A DNA stretch of 64,000 bases, from contig DASWEY010000082.1 in assembly GCA_036394575.1 (NCBI GenBank), positions 151,105 through 215,104 on the forward strand. The letters are read 5' to 3'. Under the pieces are notes generated by a model. It was not told where the DNA came from. It saw only the letters and a program-made list of their open reading frames with translations, and made no database searches. Position numbers and translations under genes: made by a program. Shown piece after piece: positions 33,571 to 43,042 of the stretch (the stretch's first letter is position 1; each line of letters opens with the position of its first letter). Origin of the DNA: UKL13-2 sp036394575. Lineage in GTDB: Bacteria > Pseudomonadota > Gammaproteobacteria > Burkholderiales > Usitatibacteraceae.

Positions 33571-34715
33571 AACTGGCGTTGGTGCGGGCCAGGTACAACC
33601 CGTTTGGTGGTGCCGAACGATTTTTGAATGACGCGGTGGCCGCATTGGCGACGAGCGAGGCGTCTGTTTCGCTTACCCTGTTCACCCGTGAGTGGCCCGC
33701 GCAGGCCAGTGCTGTCATGGCGCACCGCATCGTCAACCCTGGCTATCTGACCTCGACCGGTCGCGATCGTGGTTTTGCCAATGCGGTCGCTGCGGAACTG
33801 GCGGGCGGCGGGTTCGACCTGGTGCAATCCTATGAACGAATCGCCGGCGCCAACATCTACCATGCGGTTGATGGCGTCCATGCGGAATGGCTTGCGCAGC
33901 GACGGCGCATACAGGGTCCGTTCGGCCGCCTGGGCGTGACCCTCAATCCGCACCATCGCTATGTACTCGAGGCCGAGCGCGCCATGTTTGCATCGCCGGC
34001 GTTCAAGGCCGCGATCTGCATTTCGACGATGGTACGTGACGATATATTGCGGCACTTCAAGGTGGATCCGACCAAGCTGCATGTGGTCTACAGTGGCGTC
34101 GATGCGCAGAAATTTTCGCCATCCTGTCGTGACGAGTTCCGCGTCGAGCGGCGGTCGGCGCTGGGAATTCCCCAGGATGCATCAGTTGCCTTGTTCGTGG
34201 GCTCGGGTTTTGAGCGCAAGGGCCTTGCCTCGTTCCTGCGCGCGCTGGCCGATGCTCCATCTTCGGGCCGTGCACCGACTAAACGCTGGTACGGGCTGGT
34301 GGTCGGAAAGGACAAACGTGCCAAGCGCTATCAGGCGCTGGCGCGCAGCCTGGGAATTGCCGATCGGGTAATTTTTACCGGCGGGGTGTCCGATACGCGG
34401 CCATATTACGGGGCCAGCGATGTGTTCGTGTTGCCGTCCATTTATGAGCCGTTTGGCCTGGTCTATCTCGAGGCGCTCGCATGCGGTTTGCCGGTCATTG
34501 CCAGTCGCTCGTCGGGAGCCGCGGAAGTCATCCAGCCGGGCAAAAATGGCTATGTCACGGATGCCCTCGACACCGCCGCCATCCGCGCGGGGATGGAGTC
34601 GGCGCTGGCGGATTCCGCGATGGCACAAGCCGCGCGCCTCAGCGCCTTGCCGTTCACGCCGGCAGCCATGTCCGGGCAATACAAGTCCCTGTATCGAGCC
34701 TTGCTGGTCGCTTGA
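33567..34715 (+). CDS. glycosyltransferase family 4 (WaaG-like LPS core transferase)
   Basis: A 382-residue GT-B enzyme. The N-terminal domain begins KLALVRARYNPFGGAERFLNDAVAAL, and the C-terminal domain has ALFVGSGFERKGLASFLRAL, VIFTGGVSDTRPYYGASDVFVLPSIYEPFGLVYLEALACGLPVIAS with the EPFGLVYLE (E-x7-E) motif that contacts the sugar nucleotide. WaaG adds the first outer-core hexose; this protein is similar in layout, but the exact sugar is unknown. It begins with GTG overlapping the preceding stop codon by 4 nt and lies 80 nt before msbA. Confidence 0.85.
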   Translation: MKLALVRARYNPFGGAERFLNDAVAALATSEASVSLTLFTREWPAQASAVMAHRIVNPGYLTSTGRDRGFANAVAAELAGGGFDLVQSYERIAGANIYHAVDGVHAEWLAQRRRIQGPFGRLGVTLNPHHRYVLEAERAMFASPAFKAAICISTMVRDDILRHFKVDPTKLHVVYSGVDAQKFSPSCRDEFRVERRSALGIPQDASVALFVGSGFERKGLASFLRALADAPSSGRAPTKRWYGLVVGKDKRAKRYQALARSLGIADRVIFTGGVSDTRPYYGASDVFVLPSIYEPFGLVYLEALACGLPVIASRSSGAAEVIQPGKNGYVTDALDTAAIRAGMESALADSAMAQAARLSALPFTPAAMSGQYKSLYRALLVA

Positions 34716-34795
34716 TCCCATCGCCCTCTCGGCATTGGGCGAATCCGCGCATAAAATGATGACTCTTTCCGCCGCATGATTCCCAAAAGCCGACC

Positions 34796-36547
34796 ATGAC
34801 TTCCGAGTTTTCCCGCGATCGACGCCTTTATGCCCGCCTGTTCAGCTATGTAAAGCCTTATCGCTGGGCGTTTGCGGGCAGCTTGTTGGCGATGGCGATC
34901 AGCGGCACGGTGCAGGGCTTGTTTGCCTATTTCCTGAATAACCTGCTGGAAAAACTGTTCCTGGACGCCAACTCGGGCTATGCGATTTATGCCTCCCTGG
35001 GCATCGTCGTTCTGTTCCTGATCAATGGTCTCGCGACCTTTGCGTCCGGCTACGGCATGCAGTGGGTGGGCAACAAGGTCATTCTGGATTTTCGCAATCT
35101 GATGTTCCAGCGGCTGATCCGGCTGCCGGAGCCCTATTTCAGCCAATCCTCGACCGGCACTCTGATGTCGAAGGTGACCAGCGATGTGATGGGCCTGCAG
35201 GAAGCGGCCACCAACACCTTGAATGCCCTGGTGCGCGGCAGTTTCACCCTGGCCTTTGCGTTGGGCTATATGTTCATTCTCAGCTGGAAACTGACGCTGA
35301 TTACCTTCACCATCGTACCCATCCTCGGCTGGATCATCCGCGGCTTCGGCAGACGGCTACGCCAGATCAGCCGTGAATCGCAGATTGCGCAGGGCGCGAT
35401 TACCGATGTGCTTGAAGAATCGATTCGGGGTCACAAAGTCATCAAGATCTTCGGCGGCGAGCAATACGAGGCGGGGCGCTTTGATGCGGCGGCCAATCGC
35501 ATTCGCAAATTGAGCATGAAGCATGGTGCGGCGGCGGCGGCGGGCACGCCGTTCACCCATTTCTTTGTGTCGATCGCCATCGCGCTCATTGTTTATCTCG
35601 CCGCCAGCAAGACGCCGGGGCTCGGACTGAATGTCGCCGGATTCATCACCTATATCGTGGCGGCTGCCGGTTTGCTGCCGCAGTTCAAGGGACTTACCGG
35701 CGTCAACGAGCAGATGCAAAAGGGACTGGCGGCAGCGGAAAGCGTGTTTGCGCTGATTGATTCGCCGTCGGAAAAATCGCATGGTCACATCGCAATGGAT
35801 CGTGCCAAAGGCAATATTCGCTTTGACCATGTGAGTCTCAAATATGCCAACCAGAGCGTCTTGGCGCTTGATGACGTCACGCTGGATATTGCCCCAGGGG
35901 AAACGATTGCGTTGGTCGGGCCATCCGGGGGCGGCAAGACCAGCCTCGTCAATCTTTTGCCGCGATTCTTTACGCCGGATAGCGGCGCCGTCACGCTCGA
36001 CGGCCACCTTCTGGAGGATATCAAGCTGGCCGATTTGCGCAGGCAAATTGCCCTGGTCAGTCAGGATGTGGTGCTGTTCAACGATACGGTCGCCGCCAAT
36101 ATTGCCTATGGCCAGGAACTCGGCGCCAAAACACGCGAGGCCGTTGTCGCGGCTGCGCGGGCCGCTAACTGCATGGACTTCATCAATGCGCTGCCGGATG
36201 GCATGGATACGCTGATCGGCGACAACGGCTCGCGCCTGTCCGGCGGCCAACGCCAGCGTCTGGCGATTGCCCGCGCATTGCTCAAGGATGCGCCGATCCT
36301 GCTGCTGGACGAGGCAACCTCGGCGCTGGACAGCGAATCCGAGCGCGCCGTGCAGAACGCGCTTGAGACCCTGATGAAGGGACGCACCACCATCGTGGTC
36401 GCCCACCGGCTGTCGACCATCGAGAACGCCGACCGCATTGTGGTCATGGAGCGCGGCCGCATTGCCGAGACCGGCACGCACGCGGAACTGACTGCGCGCG
36501 GCGGAATTTATGCGAGCCTGCACGGCCTGCAGTTTGACCGCGTCTGA
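34796..36547 (+). CDS. msbA: lipid A export ATP-binding/permease protein MsbA
   Basis: A 583-residue half-transporter. Six membrane helices span about residues 10-320, and a nucleotide-binding domain follows (about 340-580): Walker A GPSGGGKTS, Q-loop region LVSQDVVLFNDTV, signature LSGGQRQRLAIARALL, Walker B ILLLDEATSALD and switch His in VAHRLST. The family flips lipid A-core across the inner membrane, and the neighbouring LPS genes support the MsbA assignment over a general drug exporter. It ends 14 nt from the convergent GT2 gene. Confidence 0.92.
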   Translation: MTSEFSRDRRLYARLFSYVKPYRWAFAGSLLAMAISGTVQGLFAYFLNNLLEKLFLDANSGYAIYASLGIVVLFLINGLATFASGYGMQWVGNKVILDFRNLMFQRLIRLPEPYFSQSSTGTLMSKVTSDVMGLQEAATNTLNALVRGSFTLAFALGYMFILSWKLTLITFTIVPILGWIIRGFGRRLRQISRESQIAQGAITDVLEESIRGHKVIKIFGGEQYEAGRFDAAANRIRKLSMKHGAAAAAGTPFTHFFVSIAIALIVYLAASKTPGLGLNVAGFITYIVAAAGLLPQFKGLTGVNEQMQKGLAAAESVFALIDSPSEKSHGHIAMDRAKGNIRFDHVSLKYANQSVLALDDVTLDIAPGETIALVGPSGGGKTSLVNLLPRFFTPDSGAVTLDGHLLEDIKLADLRRQIALVSQDVVLFNDTVAANIAYGQELGAKTREAVVAAARAANCMDFINALPDGMDTLIGDNGSRLSGGQRQRLAIARALLKDAPILLLDEATSALDSESERAVQNALETLMKGRTTIVVAHRLSTIENADRIVVMERGRIAETGTHAELTARGGIYASLHGLQFDRV

Positions 36548-36560
36548 ACCTGTCGTCCAA

Positions 36561-37361
36561 TCAGTCCTTGTCCACTTTTTGCGATAACTCAATCAGCTTG
36601 GCATATTTGGCGAACGCGGCAAAACAGCCGATGGCGACATGCGCAAATCCAGGCCCGCCATCGAGAAAGCCGAGCCGGATCACATAGAACTTGATGAAAC
36701 GTGCAAGCGGACTGAGTAACAGTTTGCCGTAGCCCGCGCGCACGCCCTGGCCGAACAAGGCCTGCGCGTGGAGACTTGAATACCGGTTCTGCTTGGCCAG
36801 ATAGGTCGTCACATCCTCCGCGGAATCGTGCAGCAGATCGCCGGCAAGGGTGCCGACGGTCACCGTGGTGATCACGGTTTCATGCACCTCATCATTGCTC
36901 CAGCTGGCCGCGCCGCGATGAAACATGCGCAGGGACCAGTCCGGGTAGCCCTCGCCGTGCGTAAGCCAGCGGCCCAGGAAGCGATTGCGGCGCGGCATGC
37001 GGTACGCCTGGTGCTGCGGGGCCGCCATGGCCGTAATTACGGCCGCTGCCAGTGGCGCCGAAACGCGCTCATCGACGTCGAGGCACAGTACCCAATCATG
37101 TCTTGCCGCGCTGACCGCGAATTGCTTCTGCCGGCCGAATCCCAGCCATTCCTTCTCGATGACGCGGCAGCCGCGAACTTCGGCAATGGCGCAGGTTTCG
37201 TCATCGGAGCCGGAGTCGACCACCAGCACCTCATCGGCAAAGGTGACGCTGTCGATGCAGGCGCCGATTTGCGAGGCCGCATTCTTGGCGATGATCACGA
37301 CCGAAAGGGGGATTTTGGGGGCAGACAAAATTAACGGAGTCGTATGAATCGAGGCCTGCAT
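36561..37361 (-). CDS. glycosyltransferase family 2 (WaaE/KdtX-like)
   Basis: A 266-residue GT-A protein. PLSVVIIAKNAASQIGACIDSV opens the fold, EVLVVDSGSDDET follows, and CLDVDERVS is the metal-binding DxD-like motif. The second half (RMPRRNRFLGRWLTHGEGYPDWSLRMFHRGAASW...VHE) matches the beta-1,4-glucosyltransferase family often named WaaE or KdtX, which acts on heptose I of the LPS core. It is encoded opposite to its neighbours, converging with msbA and diverging from waaC. The frame is open far upstream, but the ATG at 37361 gives the family N-terminus. Confidence 0.85.
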   Translation of the reverse strand: MQASIHTTPLILSAPKIPLSVVIIAKNAASQIGACIDSVTFADEVLVVDSGSDDETCAIAEVRGCRVIEKEWLGFGRQKQFAVSAARHDWVLCLDVDERVSAPLAAAVITAMAAPQHQAYRMPRRNRFLGRWLTHGEGYPDWSLRMFHRGAASWSNDEVHETVITTVTVGTLAGDLLHDSAEDVTTYLAKQNRYSSLHAQALFGQGVRAGYGKLLLSPLARFIKFYVIRLGFLDGGPGFAHVAIGCFAAFAKYAKLIELSQKVDKD

Positions 37362-37418
37362 TGTAAATCGAATAGCGAAAGCAAATGAGCATCGGGGAAG
37401 CTCGGCTAGAATGCTGCG

Positions 37419-38381
37419 GTGCGCGTGCTCCTGGTCAAACTCTCTTCGATGGGCGACGTGATCCACAATCTTCCGGTGGTGACGGACTTGGTGCGTGCGT
37501 TTCCCGGAGTCCGGATTGACTGGGTCACCGAGGCGCCCTATGCCGAAGTGGTCAAATTGCATCCAGGGGTCAGCCTGGCGCTCGAGGTTCATCTGCGCTG
37601 GCTGAAGAAGTCGTGGTGGCGGGACGCGCCCTGGCTGCAACTGGAGCGCGATCGCCAGGCGATGGTGGAACAGGACTACGACGCGATTCTGGATACACAG
37701 GGCCTGGTAAAAAGCGTCATGGTTGCGCGCTGGGTTGAGGGGCAACGCTACGGCTACTCGCGACAAAGCGCGCGCGAAACCTTTGCCAGCCGTTTTTACG
37801 ATCACACCTTCGATGTTCCCAGGGACGAACATGCGGTGACGCGAAACCGCAAGCTGGCCGCCGCCGCGTTCGGCTATGCCTTGCCCGAGAAACTGGATTA
37901 CGGCCTTGCCGCCAACGCCGAACGACCGGCCTGGCTTGCCGCTTCGCCCTATATGGTGCTGCTGCATGCCACCAGCCGCCGCGACAAACAATGGCCGCAG
38001 GCGCATTGGGTGACGCTGGGGCAGGAACTCAACAGGCGAGGCCAGACAGTCATTCTGCCTTGGGGCAGCGAGGCCGAAAGGCAGGCCAGTGAAACCATTG
38101 CCGCGCGGCTTGTCGATGCGATCGTCCCGCCCGCCATGTCGCTAGCGCAGGCGGCAGGCGTGCTGGCGGGTGCGCATGCCGTGGTGGGCGTGGACACCGG
38201 GCTGGCGCATCTTGCCGTTGCCCTGGGCCGACCAACCATCGGCATCTATGTGACGACTTCGCCCGCGCTTACCGGCCTGTTCGGTTCGGCGAGCGCAGTG
38301 AATCTGGGCGGCGGCAGCAAAGCAGCGCCGACCATTCCCGCCGTTGAGGCAGTCCTCGGCGCCTTGCCGCGCCTTGGTTGA
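37419..38381 (+). CDS. waaC: LPS heptosyltransferase I
   Basis: A 320-residue GT9 enzyme that adds the first heptose to Kdo2-lipid A. RVLLVKLSSMGDVIHNLPVVTDL is the WaaC N-terminal signature, and DTQGLVKSVMVARW, LLHATSRRDKQWPQAHWVTLG and VVGVDTGLAHLAVALGRPTIGIYVTTSPALTGLFG complete the donor-binding domain. It starts with GTG. The stop lies 3 nt before the waaA start, so they form an operon, a common betaproteobacterial arrangement. Confidence 0.94.
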   Translation: MRVLLVKLSSMGDVIHNLPVVTDLVRAFPGVRIDWVTEAPYAEVVKLHPGVSLALEVHLRWLKKSWWRDAPWLQLERDRQAMVEQDYDAILDTQGLVKSVMVARWVEGQRYGYSRQSARETFASRFYDHTFDVPRDEHAVTRNRKLAAAAFGYALPEKLDYGLAANAERPAWLAASPYMVLLHATSRRDKQWPQAHWVTLGQELNRRGQTVILPWGSEAERQASETIAARLVDAIVPPAMSLAQAAGVLAGAHAVVGVDTGLAHLAVALGRPTIGIYVTTSPALTGLFGSASAVNLGGGSKAAPTIPAVEAVLGALPRLG

Positions 38382-38383
38382 TC

Positions 38384-39673
38384 ATGGCACGCTTCATATA
38401 CGGCATCCTGTTCATATTGGCGCTGCCGCTGATCCTGCTGCGCCTGTGGTGGAGGGGGCGCCGGGAGCCCGGCTATCGGGCCCAAATCGGTGAGCGGTTC
38501 GGCCGCTTTCCCCAGACGCTAACTTCCGGCGCCATCTGGTTGCATGCGGTATCGGTAGGCGAGATGCGCGCAGCGGTCCCGCTGGTGCGGGTGCTGCGAA
38601 GCAAGTTTCCAGCTGCGCCGCTGTTGCTGACCTGCATGACGCCCACCGGCCGCGCGATGGCGAACATGCTGTTCGGCGGCGATGCAGCCATTACGATCGC
38701 TTATCTTCCCTATGACCTGCCGTGGCTGACGCGGCGCCTGCTGCGCCGTTTTGACCCGCAGATTTTGCTGATCATGGAAACCGAGATCTGGTTCAACCTC
38801 GTCCATACCTGCAGCGTAAGGCGGCTGCCGGTACTGCTGGTCAATGCGCGGCTCTCGGAACGTTCGCGCACCGGCTACGCCCGATTCGCGCCGATACGCA
38901 GTCTGGTGCGCGAAGCGCTGGGTGCAATGACGGTCGTCGCGGCACAATCGGTCGACGACGCAAGCCGATTCAATTCGCTGGGTGCGCGCAAGGTGGTGGT
39001 GACGGGCAACTTGAAGTTCGACATGCCGCTGGATCAAGCGCTCGCTGATCAGGGATCCGCCTGGCGCGCCGTCCTCGCGGGCAAACGCCGGGTGCTGTTG
39101 CTGGCGGCGACCCGGGAGGGCGAAGAAAATCTGCTCTTGCACGCCTATCGCCGGCAATTCGACGAGGCCGCGCGCAACGAAGTCCTGTTGGTGATTGTGC
39201 CGCGGCATCCACAGCGCTTTGACGAAGTCTTTCGGCTTGCAGCGTCGGCGGGCTTCGCGGTTGCGCGGCGCAGCGCGGCAACCATATCGCCGGACAAATG
39301 TGATGTGTGGTTGGGCGATTCGATGGGCGAGATGGCTGCGTATTACGCGATGTGCGATCTGGCCATCATCGGCGGCAGCTTTGCCCCCCTCGGTGGCCAG
39401 AACCTGATCGAGGCTGCCGCGCTGGGCAGGCCTACCATCATCGGCCCGCATGTATTCAATTTCAGCGATGCGGTCGCGCTCGCCGGCCATGCCGGTGCCT
39501 TGCAGCAGGTGGCCGATGCCGATGAAGCAATGCGCACCGCCCGCGTCCTGCTTGCCGATGATTCCAAAAGAAAGGCGATGTCGGCAGCGGCACTGGCATT
39601 CACCGCGGCGCATCGCGGCGCCACCGAAAAAACCGCGGGGCTCATCACCGCCGTAATGAGCCCCGCATCTTGA
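38384..39673 (+). CDS. waaA: 3-deoxy-D-manno-octulosonic acid (Kdo) transferase
   Basis: A 429-residue membrane-anchored GT30 enzyme that attaches Kdo to lipid IVA. One N-terminal membrane helix (FIYGILFILALPLILLRLWW), then IWLHAVSVGEMRAAVPLV, LTCMTPTGRAMA, FDPQILLIMETEIWFNL, RLSERSRTGYARF, and GGSFAPLGGQNLIEAAALGRPTIIGPHVFNF. The catalytic Glu lies in the SVGEM segment. ATG at 38384 is chosen; a TTG two codons earlier is possible. It follows waaC directly and converges with tolC 25 nt later. Confidence 0.95.
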   Translation: MARFIYGILFILALPLILLRLWWRGRREPGYRAQIGERFGRFPQTLTSGAIWLHAVSVGEMRAAVPLVRVLRSKFPAAPLLLTCMTPTGRAMANMLFGGDAAITIAYLPYDLPWLTRRLLRRFDPQILLIMETEIWFNLVHTCSVRRLPVLLVNARLSERSRTGYARFAPIRSLVREALGAMTVVAAQSVDDASRFNSLGARKVVVTGNLKFDMPLDQALADQGSAWRAVLAGKRRVLLLAATREGEENLLLHAYRRQFDEAARNEVLLVIVPRHPQRFDEVFRLAASAGFAVARRSAATISPDKCDVWLGDSMGEMAAYYAMCDLAIIGGSFAPLGGQNLIEAAALGRPTIIGPHVFNFSDAVALAGHAGALQQVADADEAMRTARVLLADDSKRKAMSAAALAFTAAHRGATEKTAGLITAVMSPAS

Positions 39674-39698
39674 CCCAGCTGAAACGACTGCCGGCTGA

Positions 39699-41027
39699 TC
39701 AATTCGTCAGCAGACGGTTGACCTCGGCAACATCTTCTTCCTCCAAGCGGCCCACTGCCGACTTGAGCTTGAGCTGCGAAAGAATGGTGTTGTAGCGCGC
39801 TTGCTGCAGGTCACGGCGCGCCTGGAACAGCTGCTGTTGCGCGTTCAAAATATCGACATTGGTGCGGACGCCAACTTCGCGACCCAGGATGGTGGAGTCC
39901 AGGGAGGATTTGCTGGATACCAGCGCCGCTTCAAATGCCTTGACTTGCGCGACGCCGTTGGTCACGCCAAGATAATTTTGGCGCACATTCTGCGCCACGG
40001 TGCGCTTGGTGTTCTCCAGATCCTGCTCGGCCTTTTCGCGCAGGGACAGGGCTTGGCGGATGCGGGACTGCGTGCCGCCCCCCTGGAACAGGGGAAATGT
40101 CAGTTGCAGGCCGATCTGGGTTGCCTTGGTCGATAATTCGGGCCCCGTTGCACCCAGCGTGGTGATGTTCGGCGAACGACTGTCCGAATAGCTTCCGACC
40201 AAATCAAGCGTCGGCAGGTGACCGGCCTTGTTGCGGGTTACCTCGCGTGTGGCAATTTCATAGGCGGCGCGGAACTGCGCGATCACGGGACTGCTGTCTT
40301 CGGCGGATTTTACCCATTCATCCATATTGGCCGGTTGCGGCAGCGCCAGGGATACGCCGTCCTTGAGCGGGCTCAGGCTGGCGGGAAACTTGCCGATCAG
40401 TTGTTGAAGCGCGCGCATCTTGATTTCAAGATCGTTCTGGTCGGAAATTTCGCGCGCAACGGCGAGGTCATAGCGGGCCTGCGAATCGTAGGTGTCGACA
40501 ATGGTGGCGGTGCCGACTTCGAAATTGCGCTTCGCCTGGGCGAGCTGTTCGGAAAAGGCGGTCTTCTGGGCGCCGGACAGGGCCACATTGTCCTGCGCCA
40601 GCAGCACATCGAAATAAGCTTGGGCGGCGCGCAGGATCAGATTTTGTTCCGCATCGGCGAACACCGCATCGGTCTGTTTGACCTGCCAGTCGGCCTGGGC
40701 AGCCGCGATCCAGTTCTGCATTCGGAACAGAGGCTGGGTCAGACTCAGTGTGTAGCTCTTGCTGTTGTAGTCGAATTTCGGGATGCCGGTGGTTTCGCGT
40801 TCATTGCGGTTATAGGCCCCGGACAGGCTCAGATTGGGCAACAGGCCCGCGCGCGCCTGGGGATAAGCTTCCTTTCCGGCCTCGGCGCTGGCTCGCGACG
40901 AGGCGTAAACGGGGTCCTGCGCCTTGGCGTCCCGGTAGATATCGAGCAGATTGGCGGCGCTAGCCGGGTTTGCCGAGATGCCGACGATCAGGGTGGCGAT
41001 CAACAGGGGCGCAATTCTTGGGTTCAT
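39699..41027 (-). CDS. tolC: TolC family outer-membrane efflux channel
   Basis: A 442-residue protein with a signal peptide (MNPRIAPLLIATLIVGISANPASA). Two internally similar halves (about 25-220 and 235-430) of long helices with short beta strands: the NLSLSGAYNRNE and LDLVGSYSDSRS strands and the coiled-coil segments are typical of TolC. It forms a trimeric channel for ABC, RND and MFS exporters and for type I secretion. It lies downstream of rhodanese and pcm genes on the same strand, the order usual in betaproteobacteria. An ABC exporter operon is encoded further upstream on the same strand and could use this channel. Confidence 0.93.
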   Translation of the reverse strand: MNPRIAPLLIATLIVGISANPASAANLLDIYRDAKAQDPVYASSRASAEAGKEAYPQARAGLLPNLSLSGAYNRNERETTGIPKFDYNSKSYTLSLTQPLFRMQNWIAAAQADWQVKQTDAVFADAEQNLILRAAQAYFDVLLAQDNVALSGAQKTAFSEQLAQAKRNFEVGTATIVDTYDSQARYDLAVAREISDQNDLEIKMRALQQLIGKFPASLSPLKDGVSLALPQPANMDEWVKSAEDSSPVIAQFRAAYEIATREVTRNKAGHLPTLDLVGSYSDSRSPNITTLGATGPELSTKATQIGLQLTFPLFQGGGTQSRIRQALSLREKAEQDLENTKRTVAQNVRQNYLGVTNGVAQVKAFEAALVSSKSSLDSTILGREVGVRTNVDILNAQQQLFQARRDLQQARYNTILSQLKLKSAVGRLEEEDVAEVNRLLTN

Positions 41028-41120
41028 TTTATTTGGGTCCGCTTTTGAAATGAGACGAAACAGTCTGTTTGGCAGCATTTGGCTGGATTAGACGCAGCAA
41101 GCATTGCGTCGGGATGTCCC

Positions 41121-41144
41121 GCCGGTGTTTTACTGGTGACCGGC
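41121..41144 (-). terminator. hairpin downstream of rhodanese gene
   Basis: GCCGGT (41121-41126) pairs with ACCGGC (41139-41144), directly after the rhodanese stop codon on the minus strand. No U-tract follows, so termination strength is uncertain. A second hairpin, GACGCA/TGCGTC, lies at 41091-41110. Confidence 0.4.
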
Positions 41145-41145
41145 G

Positions 41146-41469
41146 TCAGTACAGGACAACACGCGAATCCACCTCGCGCGACCAAGCATCGATACCACCC
41201 TGCAAATTATGCAGGTTGTCAAAACCCTGGCGCTGCAAAAATGCGATGACTTGCAGACTTCGCATGCCGTGATGACAAATTACGACCGTAGGATGCGTAC
41301 GGTCTATGCGGTCCACGCTTGCCGGAATCATGCCCATGGGCAGATGTTGGGCTCCCTCGATATGGGCAAGCTGCCACTCCCACGGCTCGCGCACATCGAG
41401 CAGAAGCGGCTTCTGCTCATCGGCGGAAGTCAGCATGGACTGTAGCTGCGGGGCGGTTAGCTGGCGCAT
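41146..41469 (-). CDS. single-domain rhodanese-like protein
   Basis: A 107-residue rhodanese. LLLDVREPWEWQLAHIEGAQHLPMGMIP is the first conserved half, and the active-site loop is CHHGMRS with the catalytic cysteine at about residue 65; QGGIDAWS closes the fold. Such proteins carry a persulfide and act in sulfur transfer. The gene follows pcm on the same strand with a 21-nt gap, and precedes tolC. This pcm-rhodanese-tolC order is commonly conserved. Confidence 0.88.
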   Translation of the reverse strand: MRQLTAPQLQSMLTSADEQKPLLLDVREPWEWQLAHIEGAQHLPMGMIPASVDRIDRTHPTVVICHHGMRSLQVIAFLQRQGFDNLHNLQGGIDAWSREVDSRVVLY

Positions 41470-41490
41470 CGGATGTGTCTGGGGGAATGC

Positions 41491-42156
41491 TTAGAAAGCA
41501 AAACGCGAAGGCTGCGTGGCATTGACAAGCGGCGCCAATACCGTCTCGAAGATTTCATTGGACACGAACGAGATTTCATCGGTCTTGGTAATGATGGTGG
41601 CCTTCATTGCGGGAGCATCGCCGATCACGGCAAACAGGCGGCCGCCCACCTTGAGGTAATCTAGAAATACGGGCGGCAACAGCGGTACCGACGCCGATAG
41701 AACGATGACATCGAAGCGCGCGCCGGCGCCAATCAGGCCGGCGAGGTCGTTTGCGGCATCGCCGATCTTCAGCTGTACATTGCTGATGGCCGCTTGCGCA
41801 AGATTTGCGGCGGCGGCGCGGGAGAGGTCCTCAAAGTATTCAATCGAGGTCACATGTGCCGCCTGTTTGGCCAGCAGGGCGGCAAGGTAGCCGCTGCCGG
41901 TGCCAATCTCGAGAACGGCATCGCCCGCCTTGGGAGCGACTTCCTGCACGATACGCGCTTCAAGTTTTGGCGCCATCATCGCCTGGTCGTCACCCAGCGG
42001 GATTTCCATGTCCACGAACGCCAGCGAACGATAGGCTGCCGGCACGAAATCCTCGCGCTTTAGGGCAAACAACAGGTCGAGCACCGACGGATCCAGCACT
42101 TCCCAGGTGCGGATCTGCTGTTCAATCATGAGAAAACGCGCTTTTTCGAAATCCAT
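41491..42156 (-). CDS. pcm: protein-L-isoaspartate O-methyltransferase family protein
   Basis: A 221-residue SAM-dependent methyltransferase. FLMIEQQIRTWEVLDPSVLDLL at the start, then the SAM motif I VLEIGTGSGYLAALLA, motif post-I VTSIEYFEDLS and the C-terminal VGGRLFAVIGD match the PCMT family, although it is the short form found in betaproteobacteria in front of tolC. It normally methylates isoaspartyl residues in damaged proteins; the short relatives have not been shown to do so. The ATG at 42156 is preferred to one two codons earlier. It is separated from the tetR gene by 111 nt. Confidence 0.85.
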   Translation of the reverse strand: MDFEKARFLMIEQQIRTWEVLDPSVLDLLFALKREDFVPAAYRSLAFVDMEIPLGDDQAMMAPKLEARIVQEVAPKAGDAVLEIGTGSGYLAALLAKQAAHVTSIEYFEDLSRAAAANLAQAAISNVQLKIGDAANDLAGLIGAGARFDVIVLSASVPLLPPVFLDYLKVGGRLFAVIGDAPAMKATIITKTDEISFVSNEIFETVLAPLVNATQPSRFAF

Positions 42157-42267
42157 AATCACCGTACCGTCAGTCGTTAAAAAATGAGTCCTGCGATTTT
42201 AGCAAAGCCGGGATGGCGAGTCCTGTCCGGATTGAGGTACACCGGGACGAGCATCGCACCTTGCCGG

Positions 42268-42942
42268 TCAGGGTTTGCTGCGGGGGCTGCTCTTGCCCGC
42301 GGGCACGGGCATTTCCAGGGCGTGCAACAGCATATCGGTATGCGCATCCAGATAGGCCTGGGGGTCCATCAGATGCGTATCGCAGAGGTCGAAAGAATTG
42401 CGCCACAGCATCAACATCAGCACCGGGGCGCAGGCGATGCGCGGGGCGAATTCCAGCGGCACGTTGCGGAATTCGCCGGAACTGATTCCCCGCTGGATCG
42501 CGGTGGCGAACAGGGCGGTGCCGCGAACGACGACCTCGTCGTGATAGAACTTGGCAAGCTCGGGAAAATTGCCGGCCTCGGACATCATGAGTTTGGTGAT
42601 TCCGCCCAGTCTGGTGGCACCGATCTGGTTCCACCAATCGTGAACCAGTTCGCGAATCATGGCGGCGGTGCTGCCCTGGTAGTTGCGGACGCGTTCCTCG
42701 GCTTCGGCGATGCGCAGAACAATGCCTTCGCGAACAACGGCCTTGAACAAATCTTCCTTGCTGTCGAAATAGAGATAAAGCGTGCCCTTGGAGACACCGG
42801 CTCGCTTGGCGACATCGTCCAGCCGGGTGGCCGAGAAGCCTTTTTCCACAAATAATTCCAGGGCTGCTGTCGCGAGTTCGCCGGGGCGCGCATCTTTACG
42901 CCGTTCCCAGCGGGGTTCAATGATTTTGGCTAGAGGGGGCAT
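42268..42942 (-). CDS. TetR family regulator
   Basis: A 224-residue regulator. The N-terminal HTH (about 20-65) reads ELATAALELFVEKGFSATRLDDVAKRAGVSKGTLYLYFDSKEDLFKAVV, the TetR signature. The ligand domain is all-helical (about 70-210). The ATG at 42942 lies after an arginine-rich segment typical of the family; the frame is open further, but a perfect operator palindrome lies 15 nt upstream. It is 100 nt downstream of the ABC permease gene on the same strand, so it may be transcribed from its own promoter and control the efflux operon or pcm. Confidence 0.9.
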   Translation of the reverse strand: MPPLAKIIEPRWERRKDARPGELATAALELFVEKGFSATRLDDVAKRAGVSKGTLYLYFDSKEDLFKAVVREGIVLRIAEAEERVRNYQGSTAAMIRELVHDWWNQIGATRLGGITKLMMSEAGNFPELAKFYHDEVVVRGTALFATAIQRGISSGEFRNVPLEFAPRIACAPVLMLMLWRNSFDLCDTHLMDPQAYLDAHTDMLLHALEMPVPAGKSSPRSKP

Positions 42943-42956
42943 CTGGAATTTTTGGG

Positions 42957-42978
42957 TTACTGACCGAGTAGTCAGTAA
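42957..42978 (-). promoter_or_regulatory. palindromic operator upstream of tetR
   Basis: TTACTGAC-cgagta-GTCAGTAA is a perfect inverted repeat with 8-bp arms and a 6-bp spacer. It lies 15 nt upstream of the TetR start codon, the usual place for an autoregulatory site. The TGAC/GTCA arms resemble operators of other TetR regulators of efflux genes. Confidence 0.8.
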
Positions 42979-43042
42979 CATACTGCGAGTTGGTGTTCCC
43001 GTCAAGCCTGAGGCCGGTATCGCAGCAGTCCGCCACATGGGC